Of a stretch of DNA of 64,000 bases, positions 23,750 through 36,000 are shown piece after piece. The notes beneath the pieces are model-generated. The model was not told the DNA's origin. It worked only from the letters and a program-made list of their open reading frames with translations, and did not search any database. The position numbers and the translations under genes were made by a program. The first letter of the stretch is position 1. Each line of letters begins with the position of its first letter. This DNA comes from Haemonchus contortus (taxonomy: Eukaryota > Nematoda > Chromadorea > Rhabditida > Trichostrongylidae), in NCBI GenBank assembly GCA_000469685.2, contig LS997565.1, positions 31,900,645 through 31,964,644 on the forward strand, given 5' to 3'.

Positions 23750-24074
23750 ATGCTTGTCTGTCTTGCCTTCATCTTCGTGCTGCTTTACGCCTTCGCGTCT
23801 GAAACCAATGAGGTACAGCTAAAAGTCTAGCATAATCAGTGCAGGCTTGTATTAGATATATTGGAGATTTTCTCGGGCAAAAGTATAGCAGATTAACACT
23901 GTTTCCCTATTTGAAACTGCTTAGATCCTGAAAGAATTCGATTATCTATAAGATGCCATTCATTTCAGCCGTGTGAGGAGAGGGGCCACCCTGGGCTCTG
24001 TCGTGAGAGAAAAAGGAGAGTGCTTAATGGAAAGTTACGTTAATTTTGCGAAGGAAGTCTGCGCCAAAACCTAG
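23750..24074 (+). pseudogene. Broken ShK-domain secreted peptide gene
   Basis: Exon 1 (23750-23812) encodes a hydrophobic signal peptide ending FASETNE. A phase-0 intron is followed by exon 2 from 23969. Exon 2 opens with a Cys-containing segment in frame and meets a stop at 24041-24043. The rest of an ShK-like domain, including a KEVCAKT stretch, is legible only in another frame and ends at a stop at 24072-24074, before the final CG-x-C of the fold. Sequence immediately after belongs to an RTE fragment on the other strand. The two-exon layout and TATA spacing match the intact gene at 49.8 kb. The short in-frame product could still be made, but it would not be an ShK domain. Confidence 0.62.
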
Positions 24075-24089
24075 ACGGTTTCCGTTCTC

Positions 24090-24650
24090 GTTCCTGTCGT
24101 TGTGGATGATTTCCTCAAGTTACCCGAAAAACGCATCGAACTCTACTTCGTCAGCTGTGGAGTGTGGAGAGTAGCAGTTGACAATAGATATGGTCTTCAG
24201 CTACATATATCGTAGGCGTGGGATGGCAAGGCCAAACGGCAGGACCTCGCGAGAATCGGCGATACGCACGACAGATGGATGCACGACGAAACCAACGCCT
24301 CAACTTCTCGCGATGGAAGCTTTCTATCACGAATGATGAGGGTTCCACATTCATTCGTCGTTTGTTGGTCCTCATGCTCTTCGTTTCTTGCAGCTCAATC
24401 GCATAGTACTTAATGGTCTGGTCTGGCAGAGAGAGCAGCGCCCAACTAATCGAGCGAGTTCGCCCCACATGAGTGGGTGGAGTAAAGAAAGTGCGAAGTA
24501 ATTGTATTTGTTAGTGAATGGACATACTCATTCGGCCATTGTCACATCCGCCTGAACTTAATGAGCCGACCGTTCACTTCTTCACTTCAAAAATCGGTAA
24601 GTGATCAAAATTGTTCGACACCCGCCTGCCGGTCTGCCACCTGAACGTGG
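24090..24650 (-). pseudogene. RTE-type LINE endonuclease-domain fragment
   Basis: Minus-strand frames contain YYAIELQETKSMRT (the LQETK motif of AP-endonuclease domains in LINEs), a region answering to the conserved core, and VNCYSPHSTADEVEFDAF, as in nematode RTE elements. Frame changes and stops interrupt it and no reverse transcriptase follows. It lies tail-on against the broken ShK gene. Confidence 0.72.
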
Positions 24651-25730
24651 AGTGAGGGTGACGTTGAGGCGTGTAGGCGTGTGGCTGCTTCCTGTTCTAT
24701 AAGACAAACTCTTCTCCCAACATTTCAAATGATATACAAGAAAGCTACATATCGGACATACCAAATTTTCAGGCGTCTTGCAATCAATGATGAAGAGCTC
24801 CCTGTGAGGGCCTATAAAATGGATATTAGGCCGATCGCGTAGTGCGGAACACCATTATTTTCTCCTTATAATCAGAAGAAAATTTAGCTCATTAAAAAAT
24901 TTCGATAATTTACCCGTAAAATATTCATCAGATCTGGTGGCCATAATTATTCAAGGCCATTTCATGTGTCTAGTAAGAATGAAGAGTACAAACTGTACAC
25001 TCTTTGCTCTCGTATAAAATATTTTGATGTGTGTATGGTCTTTGAGCTGGTGATTGGTATCGCAAGGATTGACTGGTCTAAGTTCTATGGTATGGTCGAC
25101 TCTAGAACTAAGGGGTGGTTGATAAAAATATCGTATTCCACGCCTAAAATGAATATAAAACGGTATAGCTTCACTTGTAGTGCAGAGTCTGAATTCATGT
25201 CTCTCAAAGCTACAGTACGTCTCTTGCCTTAAATTTTTTCAAGCGCCTAAGTTGGAATAACTGAGTTTTAGTGAGCACTAGTTTATATATTATCTGTCTG
25301 TAACTTTCACTGGGATTTGTTAACCTCATTTTTTGCATTTGCGTTATGCGCAACGTTATAAATATTTCGATAAATAAATAAATTCCAGCTTTTTGCACTG
25401 GATGATCATCTCACACACTCCGGTGCTCCTCGCATCCTAAAGCTCACGTAAAGGATATTATAGCCTCAGCTAAAATCGTCTCGGAGCACAAATAAGGTCG
25501 GCTACCCCTTTTCTCTTTTCTAGCGCTCAGAGACTGGATAAAAGCGGTGCATCCCTCAACTACACTTTTACCCAAGTTTCTTATTTTGAGCTTTTGAAAG
25601 GTTCCTATGGTTCTTCTGGAGCTAGCAACAAACTGATCCTACCCATGCTTCAGCTAATTCGTCTCCATGGTTCACGGTAGGGTAACAACGCCCGAATGTT
25701 GCTGCTATCCATTGTTCAAAAAGTGCGTAT
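24651..25730. other. Intergenic region, nothing recognised
   Basis: One plus-strand ORF of 88 codons (24966-25232) shows no domain. The sequence is AT-rich and free of the main repeat families. Confidence 0.4.
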
Positions 25731-25734
25731 TATC

Positions 25735-26725
25735 CTTACTATATATAACGCGCTCGCGTCTATCTGTCTGTTTGTTTGTACGGAAATTCGATATAACATG
25801 AACGGACACCTGTCGGGTCAAGTTTGGAATGAGTTGAGCATAGGGCAAGACCAACAGAGCACATGTGAGTTCAGCGGAGCTCCGCCCCCGGGAGGTGGGG
25901 CATGCGCAGGAACTGGGCGGGGCAATGGGCAAATTCTTCTAACTCGCTCTCATAACAGTCCAGACGCCGGGAAAAAATGTGCAAAAGTGAGGGATGGGTC
26001 AACAACCAAAATAAAGGAAAATTATCGGCGGTGGGCGGAGAGTTCTCGCAGTGGGCGGTACTTTCTACAGAGATTCATAACTCCATTCAAGGAAGGCGTC
26101 GGGGCCAGGAAAACAATGAAAAGAGCGGGCAAGGCCCAATGCGTGCTGGGCATGCGTAAGCTCAGCGAAGCCCCGCCCACAGTGGGCGGGGGCGGCGTGT
26201 GTTAAGGTGAAAGCTACTTTTTAAAAATGACTGTAACTTCGTTCGGGAACGTTCTAGAATGCGGGAAAAAAGTGCTTAGAGGTAATGGAACAAATGTGGC
26301 CAAATTCTCGAAGTAGGCGGGGTTGGCACTAAAGTGGGCGGGGTTTAGGTCAAAATTTCATAACTCTGTTTAGAAGCGTTCTAGAACGCCGGGAAAAAGT
26401 GGGAAAAGGTAATGGAACAAATGTGGTCGAATCCTCGAAGTGGGCGGGGTTGGCACTAAAGTGGGCGGGGCTTAGATCAAAATTTCATAACCCTGTTTAG
26501 AAGCGTTCTAGAACGCCGGGAAAAAGAGGGAAGATGTAATGGAACAAATAAGGCCAAATTCTCCAAGTGAGCGGGGTTGGCACAGGAAAGCGGGGCTAGG
26601 ACCAAAATCTCATCCCTTTAAAAACTTTCTAGATTGCAGAAAAATGGTTAGGAGCAGTCAAAAGAATGATGGTCAAATTTATAGTGTGGTTAGGGTTTGC
26701 ACTGAGGTGGACGGAGCTATGACCA
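25735..26725 (+). repeat. GTCT-headed GGGCGG dispersed element, copy 3
   Basis: Starts TTACTATATATAACGCGCTCG, then a short GTCT tract, CGGAAATTCGATATAAC, CGGAGCTCCGCCCCCGGGAG, and at least four body units of about 112 bp sharing GAACGTTCTAGAA, TGGAACAAATGTGG and AAAGTGGGCGGGG. It ends in diverged AGGTGGACGGAGC sequence. The ORFs across it are repeat-derived. Confidence 0.85.
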
Positions 26726-27260
26726 ACCACTTATAATCGTGCTCAAATGAAACATATCGAGCGTGATGCTCTCAGTAGTTCAGCGTTCGAATCTAGAGAG
26801 AACGATCTTATTCTGATTATCCGAAATTCCGCTGAACGACTCCATCGTGGATAAGTGGCCGTCGACATATACTGCACGCGTTAGCGTGCATAGCCAAACT
26901 GGTTACAATATAACTGAAGCGCTATGCGCTCTCAAAAATAGAATTTTTTGAACACATCCCTCTGTTGATGTGTATATGACCACTTCTTGTGTTAGAAGAA
27001 CGAATAAGCAGAAACTGTGAAGAAGGATCACTGTTAAAAAAGTAGGTGCTCTGGAAAAACTTTATTTTCCTAGCTTTGAGACTGCTCATTGATGTTGATG
27101 CTTGTTCTTTTTGACCACAGTAGGCTAAATATTGATGTACACTCCCTTGCGGCGAAGAAGTCGATCAGAATTGTATGGCGGTATGGCACCATAAAAATTG
27201 AAGGTTGCTCGTCGGTGCATTGACTGGCCGTTTTCATTCGAATTCATTATAATAAAAAAA
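26726..27260. other. Spacer with a short block shared with 52.1-52.6 kb
   Basis: About 26790-26930 is, in reverse complement, related to sequence around 52130-52180 and 52540-52615 (AACGCGT, TAGCCMAACTGGT, CTTATCYACGATGGA, CAGAATAAGAT). At 52 kb that block is split by a SINE. No gene is seen. Confidence 0.5.
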
Positions 27261-27392
27261 ACACGGACACATGCAAAACATTCGCTCCATTGACACTTGC
27301 TGGTACTGTGGTGTCAACTTCAGACCTCAGTGGGGGGCGCCGCGCGCAAAGTGGGCGGGATGACCTACTTTCGACGGACGCGCGCAACGGAC
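27261..27392 (+). repeat. Partial copy of the 510-bp foldback element
   Basis: Matches the inner left arm and loop of 38028-38537: CAAAACATTCGCTCC, GGTACTGTGGTGTCA, CTCAGTGG, then GACCTACTTTCGACGGAC. Only one arm is present. Confidence 0.7.
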
Positions 27393-27799
27393 ATTCTCCC
27401 CTTCAAAGTGTTCCATGCTCGCTCTATGAAAGATGTAGGGTATCAACACGATCAGCTGAGGTAGCCATCTAATGATTTTTACGAGTTTGTATGCTCTTAT
27501 TTATGCATTGTTTGCATATGTATTTTTATATATGTACTCTATGTACATATTGATCTTGAAAACACTATGCCAATAAATTTATTATGTGAAATGATTGAAA
27601 GCAAGACATATCGCAGTGATGCAAAAACAGGTTCCAGCCAAACTGTCGAAAATGCCCATTAAACTAAAAAGCTCACAGACTCATAGACACAGTTTACAAT
27701 AGACTTGTTGTATCTATTCTTGGATGAATAACGGAACTGGTAGTGCAGAATATTGCATAGCGAAGAAAACGTGAAAACAAGCGTATTTAGACGATTTTA

Positions 27800-28200
27800 A
27801 GACTTTTGAAATGCAGTAAACTTGAGGGTTGGACGAGAATGGGCGGACAAAAGTTGCATGGAAGGGATATCTGGACAAGCTGTTCACATGTGTGTGCCAT
27901 TTCGTACAGCTTTTTACGATAAGCTGCTTGCTTGCAGCGTGTGTGTCCTGGTGAAAATGGTTTAGCCTCTCCAGCCACTACAACTCCGTGAGAGCTCATC
28001 CGTCTTCGGGTTTGTGTACGTCTGCTGAGCCGGTTTGGGGGCCTTTATATCGCCTTATCCAGGTCGTTATTCAACTCAACAAAGTTCTTTGTTTATCCTT
28101 GGAGGTCACAGGTTCATCCCTGAAAGAAATCACAGGACTCTCAGAAACCGCTTTCGTTTTTCATCTTTCATTATGCCATAGGACTGGCTCATCAGATCTG
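27800..28200 (+). repeat. Dispersed family C, copy at 27.8 kb
   Basis: Shares with 37.3 and 46.1 kb the order TTGCATGGAAGGG, TGGACRAGCTGTTCA, GTGTGCCA, TACGTCTGCTGAGCCGG, TTGGGGGCC and GGTTCATCC. Non-coding. Confidence 0.65.
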
Positions 28201-28209
28201 CAAAGCTGA

Positions 28210-30030
28210 ATTTCGCTGCGAATTGAAAAAGCGATGCTGATAGAATAATTTCTGGAAAAACTCCAATTCACATTAACAAACTCGTACTAAAACTGCTTTA
28301 GCAGTGAGTTACGAAGTGAAACCCCAGTATTTTGGGTATAGTCTCTGTTTGAGCTAAGCATTCATAAGAGGGTTCTTTTTTAAAATGCAATAGCTCGACC
28401 GAAAGCAACCTCATTCTTCCACCTGATTGAAAGGTGATTGCCTTGTTTTTTCCCCTACTGATGGGTGTAATCAGTGCATCAATTTGTACGTCATGCCAGT
28501 CGTTAGCACTTTTCACACGAGATATGTACAAATAACCTCCCATTTTTGAGCTTCTCGTGAATATTGTAAAAACTTTCACGAAGATTCTTTGAGGATTGCC
28601 GGTATGTGCCACATTTTCACAAAACTAAAATCAAAATTATCAATTTTCAAAAATATACTTTCGTTAAAATATTCTGTCTTGTCCATTTCCATTTGTCAAG
28701 ATTGATTCATGCAACATTACTCCATTTTCCTTACCACTCTGTACCATGTATTATAACAAACGTGAATCATGGAAGATAGCTCTTTAGCCACTGCCATCCG
28801 TCTTGCCCAAAAAAAGCAATATCCAAGGAGATGGGTTCGGGCTGCCAAGCAACTGGTTCAGTTTTAAAAGTAATAATATGTTTCTAGTCGGTAATATTAA
28901 AAAGTCGGTTCCAGAGTCTCTCCGGTAATGTGATTTTAAAGCGAAATACTTCATATTCGTAGAGAACTTTCTCTATCTATAGCCATCACGACTTTATACT
29001 GCAATAATGTTTCCTTGAACGTTTTCAATTGCAAATTCCTATCGATCTTCCCACGACATTTGATTGATATTCTAAAGGAGTGCTTTCTCCGATTTCGATT
29101 ATGCATTTCGGCTCTTTCACTAGATACTCTTTTATGCCTTACTGTGCCACCAGGTAGACCGAGCTGCTGCTAGGAAATCGACACAGCAGATCTTCATTCA
29201 GCAGGAATTTCATTTCACGAAATTCTAAAAGCTTTTATCCATCCGCCTGTTTAATGTCAGGTTGAATACACATTTCAATATTCGAATTTGGCTCCATTCC
29301 AGTTTTGTGGGTTCCAATTCTGCTAAAAGTCCATGAAGTCTTTACAGAGGTTGGCGGGAAGGTAATGAAAGATCGAAATTCCAAAAAAGGATCGATTTGC
29401 TAGATATTTCCACGTCTCTTGACCTTAATGCAGTTTTTTGAGCCACACAGTTACATATCTAAGTTTCATAGTCAGTGATGTTACAGAGACCCTTTTTCAG
29501 AATATTCTTGCAAAGTACTTTATCGTTCACGGTCTGTCCTTTTCTGATGATTCACCGGTCCTGATAAGCTCTCTTGTTTCTTCATCTGATGCCAATCATG
29601 GCATCCTTTTTCCACCAGGATCTTCAAATCGTGATATGGGCAGTATAACTCTGCCAACTCCTCCTCCCATTATTGAAAGTACCGAAGCACCGAGCTGGTT
29701 GACAAGTCCTATAACCTTTTGCACTTTTCCTTGATTTTATCCCGATGAACTTAATCCAATGGGAAACTTCAGCCCGAACATATGTGGACTTGATGCTTGT
29801 TCAGCTATACTGGTGTGTACAAAAAATGTATGAATTCTCAATTCCAGCCTTTTGAAATCACCTCGATTTGCCCATTTCTCTCCTATCTCATCCTGCCTCA
29901 ACGTTGTTCATTCGTATTTGCACACAACTGTCGTTGATAATCCATACGTAGCACAGCGATAATCGATGAATTCCCGTTTTGAATGCACGTTTATTGGTTT
30001 GACGGTTGAGAGGATGACAATTGATTCTTC
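28210..30030. other. 5' flank of the claudin-like gene, no gene recognised
   Basis: A minus-strand ORF of 104 codons (28298-28612) and a plus-strand ORF of 98 codons (29438-29734) show no domain. This stretch is largely free of the dispersed repeats and may hold regulatory sequence for the gene starting at 30053. No TATA box was convincing. Confidence 0.35.
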
Positions 30031-30052
30031 TTGTTAGATTTTAGAACTCACC

Positions 30053-33000
30053 ATGTGCTTCTCTATGTGTGCCCAGGTACTATACGGTGTAATCATGTTT
30101 GTCTGTCTCCTGCTAACACTTGGAGCCATGTTCACATCAAGTACGTGCTTTTGATGCTGTTCTAGTTCAATTGACGGAACGTACAGCCGTAGTTGATTGA
30201 TGGAAATTCGCACTGCGCCCTTTAGCTGCCATGTGCGCAGAGGTAACTCGTCCCTAGGAAAGGATACGAGAAAAAATCACTAGAACTTACCATACGGAAT
30301 ATAAATAAAATCGATGCGCAGTGTACGATGTTTACCTACGACGCATTTAAGGGCAAAACAAAAGCCTATTGAACATCGCTACCACTTTTGTCAAAGGTCG
30401 CTGGTGTAGCAACTAGCAGAACTTTTTCCCAGAGCAAACACCTATTTTTCTTTATTGATAACAGCCCAGGCTGAACGTTAGAAACTTAAAGTTCAATTCT
30501 GCGAACTAGCAGTCAGCTTTTCCTGCTGCTGCCAGCATGCGAGCCGATTAGCGTTATCCTGAATTCTCCCACGATTTCATAAAGATGTTCATTTGCATAC
30601 TTTTGAGAGCGGAACAAACAGCGGAGCGACACAAGATTGATTTTTCTCAAACACTGACCTTGCTAGATGAAGGGCAGAGTCTTTGCATTTGAGCAATCCC
30701 TTTTGAGATGCGCACCGCATCCAGCTTTCATTCAGAATCGCAGTGACGCACTAAATACGTATGTGCTCGATACAATGAGTTGCGCTCGCCAGCTGATGTT
30801 CAAGCAGTGTTTTTATACTACCAGACGAGTCTGTTACTAATTAATCGACTCTGGGAGCCTTGGTTGGCATAGGCGGGTACCGATCCCTCGACTATGCGTT
30901 TATGGTAGTGCGCTACTTCCCATTAGAACACCTCCTTTATCAGATACCGCACGAATTTTCAATTTGCCATTTTGTTCTTTTCTAACTGCAACCAAGGCGC
31001 AAAGGCATCTTGATCATAGGGAGATGACTAAAAGAGCCTCAGCCTCAGTCAGCTCTCGCCTCCCTCCAAGTAGGCCTTTTGCAAGTTTTTTTTATGTATG
31101 TAGATTCGGCCGAGAGAATTCAAAATTTCGATGAGTTGTTTTCATGACCTGGAACACTGATATTCAGAAAGCTCTGAAAAAATGAAGGTAAGAAAAGTAT
31201 GACTTCTATTTTGCGATGATACCACACTAGATCATGCCGTAGAAAGACTTAACCTTGCTCTTGACGCAAGGGTTTTACGCTTTGCTAAGGTTCCCGGCAG
31301 ATGAAAAGGAGAACTTAGTGATTGTTGATCTGCTAATGTCAAGCAGATTGAAAAAGGGAAAGGAGCTCAAGAATTGTAAAGAAGTTTATCAAGCAATTGA
31401 TCCTGTGAGGAATTCCAACAATATCAATAGAATATTGCATTTTCAGGGAAGTAAACATGTATCAGCTTCTCGCCACTTGTTTGAGGAATCGCAAAATCAG
31501 TGCCAATTTTTGTTTGAGCATGATGTTTGCTTAGCTGTAATGCTTATGTCAGGTTTCAAACACGGGATAATAGCTTCTCCTGGTGGGTCACCGTAGTGAG
31601 CCTTGCCCCATAAATCTTTCCCATTGCTTTTCCCCTGGTAGGCAAATCCCTATACGGAAAAAGTGCTTTTCTGGCATTTTCACCGAGACTTTTAGTGGAT
31701 GATGTACAGTTGAAGAACCAGAATAAAGTGATATTCCCATGGGAAAGTCGCACAACACAAGTGATCCTCGAAACATGGAAGCTTTCTGTCCAAAACCAAC
31801 TGGAGTAGGTCAAAAATGAATTTAGGAACATGTGAGGTTCTCGCTAACTATGGATCCATTCGCTGAGAAAAAAACTACAAAGCCATCTGAAAATTGCAGC
31901 GACGTTCTACTTGTAACGATTTATAGTGTGAGTTTCGCGTTGGAGGGTGTAAGGGGCATGAACGTTCCAAGTAGATATTCTTCGAAGGAAGCAGTCTTTA
32001 CACAAGAAATCTCACATGTTTCTCAAGCCAGAAATGATTGCAATAGTATAGAAGGAAAAGAAATCTAATCATATCTAGTCTAATCACATTTTATTATAAG
32101 ATGGGCCTAGGGAAAACCACGGAATGCACGCGCTGGACCATGCAGGCCTGAGATTGTGCTGGACCATATATGGCCTGATATCACTGGTACTGTGAGACTG
32201 CAAGTAACTTTGTTGGCTACACTGCAACTGCCTAGGGTCGGAATCCCAAAAGGAATCGTGACAAATGACCGCCGAATACCAGTACAAATACTGGTATTCG
32301 GCGAACTGTCGCTGCTGGCTCAGCTCAGCTTGTTTTATCTTGATCTTAGTTGGGCTCTTCTGTAGCTGTACACCTGTCCTCAGTTCCCTTTATTGGCGCA
32401 CTCAGTTGAGTGTATAAATAAATAAATAAATAAATAGATAAAAAATGCTTCTCAACACATTCCTCAGCTCTTTCCGCACGAATCCCTAAAATATCAGTTC
32501 AGACGGTTTTCAGCGGTTTCTCCCGTCCTCGCTGATCGTATGCGGTAATACCCTGCGGATGTAGTCCTCAGACAAAATTTCGCTCGCTATCAGGAAGAAG
32601 TTTGCTGCTTCTGCTTGGTCAGGAAGATCCAGCCATCTTTGAAGTCGTGAGCATCGATGTACATGGTTTGAGTAGCTTAGATCAAATCTGCTTTTCGAAA
32701 TTCGAGAGAAATTCTCAGAGAGGAAAGAAGGAATTTCCCTTCGCCGTAGGCAAGTAGGCGAACTGGGCAAACTAAAGGAGTCAAGTGGTGATCGTTGCAA
32801 TCACATTTGATCCGTTGTCACAGTATACTCAATAAAGAGTAAAGCTCCATGGAGTGCAGAGAATCTTACTGGGGCTCAAACTTGGTAGATTTATTGCTAC
32901 CATTTGACCATGTTGTAAACAAACCAAAGCAACTTGCTACTTGTACAGCCGAACATTCCCGAATACTGTCTGGATCCGATTCCCCGGTGATATTCCCTCC

Positions 33001-36000
33001 GTCTCTTTCTTTTCACTTTTTTGGTTTCTCCTTATTGAATGGATTTTCACATACGCTACATTGCCGTCCCAGCCTTTTTTCCACCATAATTAGCGAAATT
33101 ACGCTTGCTTAACCACACGTTTTTCCTTTTCTTTGATTTTCTCATTCTGTTTCGAAGGCACAGTTCTCAATGGAAATGGTTCCCGAAATTCCTTCCCAGA
33201 TTGGACCTGTGACCCCCAATGATGATACAAGGGACGCTGTTGGGGTGAAAAACGGTGTCGATAGTGCTTGATTCGGGCCCCAAAACCGGCTTAACCGACA
33301 TACACACCCAAAGGCGGACGAGTTCTCATGGCGATATTGAGGGTGTAGAGGTTGCACCATTCGCACACATTGCACGAAGGCAGTATACAGCATAGACATT
33401 TCGACAGCTCGTCCAAACATCCTTCCAAGCAATTTTTGTCGCAACATTCTCGTCCACCTCTTTGTTCCACTACTTTTTTAACACGCTGACGACGAGCCAG
33501 TTTTCTCCTAATTGTCGCGTGGGACGATACAGTTCTCCTCTTAAAGATTTGTTAATTTTCAAAAAATATGTGGGTATAGTCTAAAACGTTTGGAAACAAA
33601 TGGTACGAGAGAATATTTCGCAAACCTTCCTGCAATTATTTAATTTCGCCCAACATTCACGGCTTCTCGGGATAATTCAAACTTGATGGTGATAGATTCG
33701 AACCCGGGGTATATAGTAGGATCTCTGAGAGTGCCGTTGTAATTGCGAGTATTCTTGTTTTATTAGTGTCCCGGATACCTAACTCGGGGAGTTCAACGAA
33801 AATTTTGACAACTTCCTGCTCTACAGCGACGATGAAGCTCCCGGTGATCTGGATGGCGGTGACATGGCTCCTGCGGTTGTTTCTGACACTGATGATTCCA
33901 AAATTGAGATCTCTCCACAAATGATAACTATGACGGGGCAGGGAACGTATGAGTAAACGCTGCTCAAAAGTATGACAGATGGACATTTTCTGAGCTCGCT
34001 GGAGCCAGTCCGTATCCCGCTGCCTATTTGATAATCAGCGGAATTACTGGTCGCTGAAACCTCGGAACATGGAAAGAAATGGACATTCAATCGCAGGAGA
34101 TTTATGACCAGGAATCGATCTAAGGAGATCCAAAAGCATCTTCACTTTGACGAGAACCCTGCTGCCAACAGGACGAATTCATGATTGTTAGACGTTAATT
34201 AAAAGGAAAAAATGAACTTGTGTCGTCAACGTGTTAAAGCCCTGCCTTTCTCTGAACAATTCTATTTTTGCGTTTTCTTTTTTTTTCTTTTTTTTTCTGG
34301 GCTATCACTTCTGACTAAATCAGATACCCTAGAAGTATTGTGAACTGTATCTCCAAACTCTGTCTGAAAACAGAAGACGCCTAGAAATAACGTAAAAATG
34401 GATTTTGCCCAGATAAATGGTCAGTAGTGCGGATCCCTGATATATTTACAAGGCCTTTTGCTATTTCTGTACTCTTCGTTTCTCCGAGGTCTCGCGTGGG
34501 AGGATGAAAGCGCTGACTTGCTCACCGGCTAGCCACTGCAAATCATTGTACAGGGCACACACCACTCAATACGCCACGACGATTTCGATGGAAGTTGCAT
34601 GCTGGGCGCATCCTTCATACGGAATTGATTAACGTCAGAACGCTTTATGCTTCATCCCTGGTCCTTGCCTAGAGTAGAGGAATCCAACAAATTCGAAGGA
34701 AACTGTTTCGTAATCAAATGAGAGCGAAGAAGCATCAACTCATCCAATAATAAAAAAACCACCTGAGTTTGATAACGATGAATTGTCAGCAATCGGCTTC
34801 ACTAATCTGGAGACTAGTATGAGGACCCTCCATCGGGATTAGGAAAAAGTAGCTATGTGGATAGTGGTTCTGGGGTTAATTATTACCATATGTTTATTTA
34901 TTTGTGTTTGGTTGTACAGGGTGTCCCAAAATTATTTGCGTCAAAACTCAGGAATTTTTAAGGTAGAAGTAATATATCAAATTCACATAACCTGTTATCA
35001 GTTAGTTGCATAAGAAGGTTTCCTTGCAATATGCATGGCTACTGATGTGGAACTCCCAATATCTTTTAGATGGAGGAGGCTCATTCAATGCCACTTGCAA
35101 TCATTGACACGCGAGAGGTGGAAAGGCATTATGAAATTCCTTGGGATTTATGTAATAACCGTATAGGAGGCTACTAAGCGATACAGAAAAAAGCTTGAAT
35201 CAGAGACAAATCAGGAAAGGTAGATAGGTAGAATGTTTTCGAAGGTAGGGCTTTTAAAATGGTTCGTCTGCCAATCGGTCGGGATCCTGGGTGACCCATC
35301 AAAAGGAAGTCAACGGGCACGGCTTACAGGAGTTATCGCGATGGAAGAATGTCATGCAGGAGCTTCACTGCCGTTCCTATCGTATGCAGAAATTTCGCTT
35401 CAATTCCGATCTCAACAGATATTGTCGGGCCAAAAATGCAGAAAGTCGGAAGTGATGACACGCAACCCTTCGTCGTTTTCTCTGGTCAAGAAATTTTTTA
35501 AGATAAAGCCATTCCTCAACAACCAAAACGTTCGCGTTCTGGAAAGAAACGCATAGCGTGTAATATCTCACAAAATGGTTGCTATCAGAATAGTAAAATG
35601 GTGTTTTCCGAGGAAAACACTGGCAAGGGTAAGCCGTTCATGGTTTCTTCGGTGCAGGCATGAAAACTGACCAAGATCAGTACTCAAACGGCGTACTGAT
35701 GGAAGTAAATGAGACACTGATCCGACTACGATTTCTGAAACATCTCGTAGTCCTTCCAGCAGGACGCTTCTCCAGCCCACAGAGCCAAGCTTGCCCGCGA
35801 GTGGTGCCGACGACAGCTGCCCGACTTCATTGGTGAAGAGGGATGGTCATCCTATTTTCCAGAACTTGAATCACTTGACCCCACGACTGGTCCCTGGTTA
35901 GAAGAGGACCTGTCGAGTTTGCAATCTCAGTTTGGAGTCCTAGAATGCAAAGGCTGAAGAATGGCTGGGAAGAAATTGAGGAGGATACCTGCGTGCTACA

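Larger units (their letters stand above)
30930..33140. other. Intron 1 sequence without recognised gene
   Basis: ORFs of 113 codons (31255-31596, plus) and 96 codons (32510-32800, minus) have no domain I can name. The stretch holds the hairpin at 32270 and the AAAT tract at 32411. It may include remnants of old retroelements. Confidence 0.4.

Noticed and set aside
25696..26205. 169-codon plus-strand ORF
   Set aside because: It runs through the head and body of a GTCT-headed dispersed repeat; similar frames occur in other copies and show no protein family.
31255..31596. 113-codon plus-strand ORF in intron 1 of the claudin-like gene
   Set aside because: Composition is plausible but no motif was recognised, and no consistent neighbouring exons were found.
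32510..32800. 96-codon minus-strand ORF in intron 1
   Set aside because: Could be a retroelement remnant, but no family signature is visible.
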